Positions 58,804 through 64,000 of a DNA stretch of 64,000 nt are shown one piece after another. The first letter of the stretch is position 1. Every line of letters begins with the position of its first letter. This DNA is from Corydoras sp. C115. Its lineage: Eukaryota > Chordata > Actinopteri > Siluriformes > Callichthyidae. Both the position numbers and the translations under genes were made by a program. A model generated the notes under the pieces. That model was not told where the DNA came from. It did no database searches and saw only the letters and a list, made by a program, of their open reading frames with translations. The stretch is taken from positions 2,258,501 through 2,322,500 of the forward strand of contig JAFMOC010000038.1 of the NCBI GenBank assembly GCA_019802505.1, in the 5' to 3' direction.

Positions 58804-59995
58804 TCAGCAGAACCTTTTTGTATGAACCTAACCCCCCCATCTGAAAAAGGTAGGAGAGAAGTGAGTAAGCGAGAGGAGTGAGTGAATGAGGTAGAAGAAC
58901 ATGAGGCCTTGAGAAGAACCACTTCCTGTGTAAGTCGTCTGATCTCTTTTCAACTCTAACTCTGCTATCCTGTCTGAGTGTATACGCGTCTGTTTTTTGA
59001 CTACATAGTAGGTGTTGGGGGGGATTGTGAAACAGCACAGTTGACGTTAAACCTACTTCTAAAGGGACTAGAAACCAAGCTGCCTGTAGATGAAAGAAAA
59101 AAAAGAATTGGATGATTTATTTATTTAAAGTAACAAAGCTCTTTTGCTGTCTGCATTTATTTTAGCTAAAGAATGATATGCTCAGTGAATCTGAGAAGAA
59201 CGCTGTCCTAGCACTTATTGAGCATTGCTTAGTATTTAATAACTGATATGTCTCTCTGGACCTATATAGGTTTATACAAAAAAAATGGCACCTCCTGGTC
59301 AAATTCTATGTTTTACCGATTTGCTTATTAAAATAACACATCTGTACATCTACTATTTTTGTTCTGAAATGAATGTGGCATAAACAAAAGCAATGGGTCA
59401 TTTAGATATTTAGGTTTTATATTTAACGTATTATTTCCAATATATAAAATCCCTTAATATAGATATTTGTTAAAATTAACATACAATTACTTTTAAAAAA
59501 AATGTCACATGCAAGAATATTGGCCATAGACACATATTACCATTTAATTTACTTAAATGTTTAAATTAATTAATGTGCAAATCCTATAAATCCTTACTTT
59601 GCATAAATTATATTTAATACACATTGTGTTTAGTGGATATTGAGTCCAATAACAATATTGGTGTGTGTAGGTTTTCGCATTGGAACACATCATAATATTG
59701 GTGCTCATGCAATTGTGTTTGAAATATAGACTTGAATGTCCTCACAGTTAAACACTTTGTTGAAACTTTACTGCCTTAAAGTTACAGCAACAACATAATG
59801 ATTAGTTTCCATATAGTGTAGAATAGACATTTAGTCAGAGGTATGCACAATTAGTTAAAGAACCTCACAAATAGAGGGATAGTACAAACATTTGAATGTC
59901 TCTGTAATATTCTGTCTTAAAAGGCTGAAAACAATATTTAAAACTGAAATGAAACAAATTTCTCAGGTGATCTGTGACTGATCTGTGTGTGTGAA

Positions 59996-59999
<4 letters not shown>

Positions 60000-60034
<35 letters not shown>
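60000..60034. repeat. (GT)n microsatellite
   Basis: About 17 GT units, 207 bp upstream of the chrna9 start codon. Confidence 0.95.
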
Positions 60035-60036
<2 letters not shown>

Positions 60037-60240
60037 TATGATACCCCAGGTCCAGTTCCACAGACAGAGGGATTGACATTCAGGCCTTTGGCATTACTAT
60101 CAGTGCTATAAGACTTTCTGCAGCTCACTAGGACTATTTTGCATCTCCATACATTATGTCCTCACAACGAAGGCTTCACATAAACAGCTGATAGGAGGCG
60201 TCGTAGTTTTGTTTAATACTTTGCTAAGCAGTAAAGTAAG

Positions 60241-63200
60241 ATGAAGGCTTGTGTTAGTGGGCTTCTTCTGAGTATGTGGCTACAAGGTGAGTACTGATCA
60301 TAAGTTTAAGAATCGCATTGTGCTTGTTTTTTTCTTTTCTTTTTTTTATACTTGCAAACATTCTAATTGTGGTAATAAATATCAGTTCGTGAAACTCTCA
60401 GACGTAATCTGCATTGTTTTAATTACAATCAAAGTTTTTCTATCAGGTTAAAATGATTTGCCTTATTATATTTCGGGGTGAATTTATTTTCATATTTCCT
60501 TGTTCTGTGCTCTGATTTTAGGAATACTGTGATCATGTGAAACTTTTTATTTTTATTCACTCGAATTAACTTTTAAAATACATATGTATCAAATTTAATT
60601 AAGTAATGATGAGTGTAAAATTAAATGTTTTTTTATTTTCAACAATTCCTCGTTCATTTTGCTGTATTTTGCTTTGTGAAGGAAAAAAGGTTGTTTGCTT
60701 TAATAACCACTCTCTTGCTTTCTCTCGCACACCCTTTTCACACAGTTGGGCTGTCTGCTCAGGGTCGCTATGCTCAGAAGCTGCTGAATGACCTTATGGA
60801 GAATTACTCCAAGGCTCTGCGGCCCATTGAAGACACAGACAAGGCCCTCAATGTTACGCTGCAGATTACGCTCTCACAGATCAAAGACATGGCAAGTAAA
60901 CCCAACACACAGGAAATAACCACACTAAGCTGGTCTGTTGAACTTAACATATTTCCTTAGATATCGATGTCATGGACGGCAAAGATGTAAAACAAACCAA
61001 CCACATATTCTTTTGGTCTTTTTGTGGTCGGTATTGTCAATTCACCAGTACAGACTCAAATGTTTAAACCCTCAAACACATGGCGTATGCATGCAGCAGT
61101 CTTTGAGTTAGGTTTAAATAAATGATTAGGTCATGTGCTCTTGGTTCATTACAGTTTTCACAGAACAACTGTGAAAATATAAGTGGTATAGTATTATCCC
61201 TGGTAAGGAAACTGCTGTTAATGGCCAATACATTTTTCATTCATTCATTCATTATCTCCCGCTTTATCCTCTATTAGGGTCGCGGTGGGGTTCCCCATGC
61301 TCATCCAGGGGAGAACGTCTCGGGCGCTGGGCAGATAGACCCAGGACAGGGCGCCAATCCATCGCTGGGCACACACTCACTCACACAGACACACTCTATA
61401 TGGGGCAATTTGGAGAACTCAATTGACTTGATCCATGTTTTTGGACTGTGCGAGGAAACCGGAGAACCCAGAGGAAACCCACGCAGACACGGGGAGAACA
61501 TGGAAACCCCACCCAGATGGGGATTCGAACCAGGAATCCCTAGTGCTGAGTGGCGAACGTGCTAACCACTAAGCCACCGTGCCGCCTCAATACATTTTTG
61601 TGTAATAAAATATACTTTAATATAGGAATTAACAAAGTTTGATTTCATTGAAATAATCCTACACAGAATATTAAGATTTGTAAAGGTGCCCGGCTGCTCA
61701 AGGAGGATGAATCCCTGACTGAGCCTTGGTTCTCCCAGTTATTAGTTTCTTTCTTATAATCAGCTTAACAGGGAGTTTTTTTTCTTGCCACTCTTTGCTT
61801 CAGCTTGCTTTTTTGGTGTCTGACTTTAGCATAAGTCTTCTGTTGCTGAAATGTGTCTCATAAGGTAAAGATCTTAGTAATCACACATGTCTTCTCTTTA
61901 ATTTTAGCACAGATATCAATAAAGTCTGAGATTTGCCAAAATAATTAATATGTTTACTTAAGACAGGCGTCTCAATATTAACTCAACAATTTCTCATCCA
62001 AAGAAATAGTCCTAGTCCAGATACTATGATTTATTATTTTTTTTTCCAACAACTTATCAATTTACATTGATAACTAAACATCAAAACATATGAATTCACA
62101 TTTTTAGTATAAGCCAATTTTAAGTATTTATGTATTTTATACTTTAAATCCACTGAAATGCTGCTACTTGTTCACGTCTTTGTATATCTTTGAGTAGACT
62201 TTTGAAACTACTTGATACTATTACATAAAAAAATATATTATTTTTACATTTTAGGCTAATGTTTCAGTAGCCTAAACTATTATAATAAAATTATTAAACC
62301 CTGTAAGGATTTCTTACCATTCCAGCACAACATTCTAGCTAACAGCTAAAGCTTGTGGTTGATCATTTAACATTCCAACTGATCTGTGGAATTGGAAATG
62401 TAAAAAAGCAGTACAATGTGTTGAATGACCCTGTAATCAGCACCGCCATTTGAAACTCATTAAGTGAGTTTCCGGCACTATCAAACTTAATCAAATATTA
62501 ATTTACTGATCTCCCTAAGAACTTTCCACAAATTGGATTTGGTTTCTTAAACACACTGAGTGGGCTTAATGGGCTGGATCCTACATCACGGCATTCACAA
62601 TGATAAAGTGAAGTTATACAACTGTTACTTGAAACTTTGAACAAATATCTGAATTTCAATTTGTTTTACTGACAGGATGAAAGAAATCAGGTGCTTACCA
62701 CATATTTATGGGTGCGGCAGATCTGGCATGATGCATATTTACGCTGGGATAAAGATGAGTATGATGGCCTGGAAGTGATCCGAATACCTAGTGATCTTGT
62801 CTGGAGACCCGACATCGTCCTTTACAATAAGTAATTAGACATTTAAAATATATATATTTATTACCCAACACATACTAAAAATTGTTTTTTTGCATCATCA
62901 AAATACTAAAAAAAGTATTTTTTTCTTATTTTTATGATTAAGATGATCATTTAAATATGAAAAACACAAAACTTTATATGAAAAACACAAAACTTTCATT
63001 TCTTTGAACTTTTTTGACCAGTATTTGTATTAAAGACTGTTCTATTACCTTTTGCTTAACTTTTTCTTAATGAATTGTTTAAGCAGCTTCTCCAGTGTAG
63101 TAACATAATGCTGACTCTGTACAAATGCAGTGCTGATGAAGAAGACACCTCAGGTCCTCCTGACACTAATGTGGTGTTACGGTATACGGGTGAGATCACA

Positions 63201-63314
63201 TGGGATGCTCCTGCCATCACAAAGAGTACATGTGTTGTAGATGTATCCTACTTCCCCTTTGACAGCCAGCAGTGCAACCTCACTTTTGGGTCGTGGACCT
63301 ACAATGGTAACCAG
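60241..63314 (+). CDS. chrna9: Nicotinic acetylcholine receptor subunit alpha-9, exons 1-4 (partial 3')
   Basis: The alpha-9 subunit forms Ca-permeable ACh-gated channels, best known at efferent synapses on hair cells. Exons are 60241-60286 (signal peptide MKACVSGLLLSMWLQ), 60746-60891, 62676-62830 and 63131-63314; phases 1, 0, 2 and 0 all fit. The extracellular ligand-binding domain is visible: YAQKLLNDLMENYSKALRP, LNVTLQITLSQIKDM, WVRQIWHDAYLRWDKDEYDG, WRPDIVLYN (loop A) and GEITWDAPAITKS. The Cys-loop CVVDVSYFPFDSQQC is intact with 13 residues between the cysteines. FGSWTYNGNQ ends the last exon at a GTAAAC donor. Transmembrane segments lie beyond the window. The exon 2 donor is GC, not GT. 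Position next to rhoh supports alpha-9 over alpha-10. Confidence 0.93.
60892..62675 (+). other. chrna9 intron 2 (GC-AG)
   Basis: Donor GCAAGT and acceptor TTTTACTGACAG. It holds one SINE (61233-61586) and otherwise AT-rich sequence with no recognised exon. Confidence 0.8.
61233..61586 (-). mobile_element. V-SINE-like SINE (family A), copy 17
   Basis: Full-length minus-strand copy in chrna9 intron 2, flanked by CAATACATTTTT on both sides. Confidence 0.92.
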
Positions 63315-63597
63315 GTAAACTACCACTACCACCAAAAAAATATAACACAAAAAACAGTGTTTAAATAGAATAAGCATTATACATTTATCCATCTAAATAA
63401 AACACAAAGGCACAAAGGCTAATATAACGAACCAATAATGTTCAGCTATTTAATGTTTAGTCATTCAGTGTCCTGATACTGGCAAAATATTCTATGCATA
63501 AAAGAAAATACATCTTACATCTTTTTTTTATGATAGCTTGCATTTTTTATTTGTTATATACATTTTTTATTTGTTATATATATATATATATATATAT

Positions 63598-63942
63598 GGG
63601 CATGGTGACTTAGTGGTTAGCACGTTCGCCTCTCAGCGCTAGGGATTCCTGGTTCGAATCCCCATCTGGGTGGAGTTTCCATGTTCTCCCCGTGTCTGCG
63701 TGGGTTTCCTCCGGGTTCTCCGGTTTCCTCCCACAGTCCAAAAACATGGATCAAGTCAATTGAATTCTCAAAATTGCCCCAAATAGAGTGTCTGTGTGAG
63801 TGAGTGTGTGTGCCCAGCGATGGATTGGCGCCCTGTCCTGGGTCTATCTACCCAGCGCCCGAGACGTTCTCCCCTGGATGGGCATGGGGAACCCCACCGC
63901 GACCCTAATAGAGGATGATGCGGAAGATAATGAATGAATGAA
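63598..63942 (+). mobile_element. V-SINE-like SINE (family A), copy 18
   Basis: Near full-length plus-strand copy (head GGGCATGGTGACTTAGTGG) inserted next to a TA run, in chrna9 intron 4. Confidence 0.9.
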
Positions 63943-64000
63943 TAAATAAAACACATTAGGATTACTAACTAAGTATTCACAAGTCTTTAGTTTAGAATGA

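Larger units (their letters stand above)
58471..60240. other. chrna9 upstream intergenic region
   Basis: No gene was recognised. It contains a ZNF143-like motif (58785-58803), an ETS-like ACTTCCTGTG at about 58920, and a (GT)n tract at 60000-60034 about 200 bp before the chrna9 start. The chrna9 transcription start lies somewhere in its last few hundred bases. Confidence 0.6.

Overview
The window is vertebrate nuclear DNA, most likely from a teleost fish. It has split genes with GT-AG introns, AT-rich intergenic DNA, long TA and CA microsatellites, and many fish-type transposable elements. Five protein-coding genes can be reconstructed exon by exon. They lie in the order ube2k (+, 3' end only), pds5a (-, complete), n4bp2 (+, complete), rhoh (+, complete) and chrna9 (+, 5' part only). 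From memory this is the gene order of human 4p14, so it reads as a conserved synteny block. The exact species cannot be told from the sequence.

Layout. 1-1817 holds the last two coding exons of ube2k (E2 ubiquitin-conjugating enzyme), then a long 3' UTR to about 4.2 kb. pds5a (cohesin regulator) runs leftward from 27534 to a stop at 5191. I resolve 32 coding exons giving about 1321 residues with all phases consistent. ube2k and pds5a converge near 4.17-4.23 kb, where their poly(A) signals sit about 30 bp apart. pds5a and n4bp2 diverge from a GC-rich interval (27.5-30.95 kb) that holds an hAT-like MITE and a tandem SINE array. n4bp2 (30947-45124; about 17 coding exons, 1522-1538 residues) has a CUE-like N-terminus, a P-loop polynucleotide kinase domain and a C-terminal SMR domain. 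rhoh (49897-50487) is a single coding exon behind a spliced 5' UTR. chrna9 (from 60241) shows four exons, including the Cys-loop, and continues past the window.

Mobile DNA. About twenty copies of one tRNA-headed, V-SINE-like SINE (about 345 bp, tail of TGAA repeats) occur in both orientations, several with clear target-site duplications (TSDs). Three related hAT elements carry 8-bp TSDs, and one retains a BED zinc-finger fragment. Three pogo-like elements (TA target, CCGTATTTTCCGG termini) retain the end of a transposase. A short LTR-like element lies at 55.8-57.5 kb. LINE 3'-tail fragments are also present.

The five genes act in unrelated processes (ubiquitin conjugation, cohesin unloading, nucleic-acid end processing, lymphocyte signalling, hair-cell cholinergic transmission). 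Their grouping reflects ancestral linkage, not a pathway. I found no bacterial-type operon, CRISPR array or clear new biological system. The more unusual signals are the headless SINE array, serial SINE insertion into the same target, a GC-AG intron in chrna9, a TG microsatellite forming a splice acceptor, and a stop codon specified identically on both sides of an intron. All exon boundaries, family names and protein comparisons were made by eye and from memory; no alignment or database search was run.
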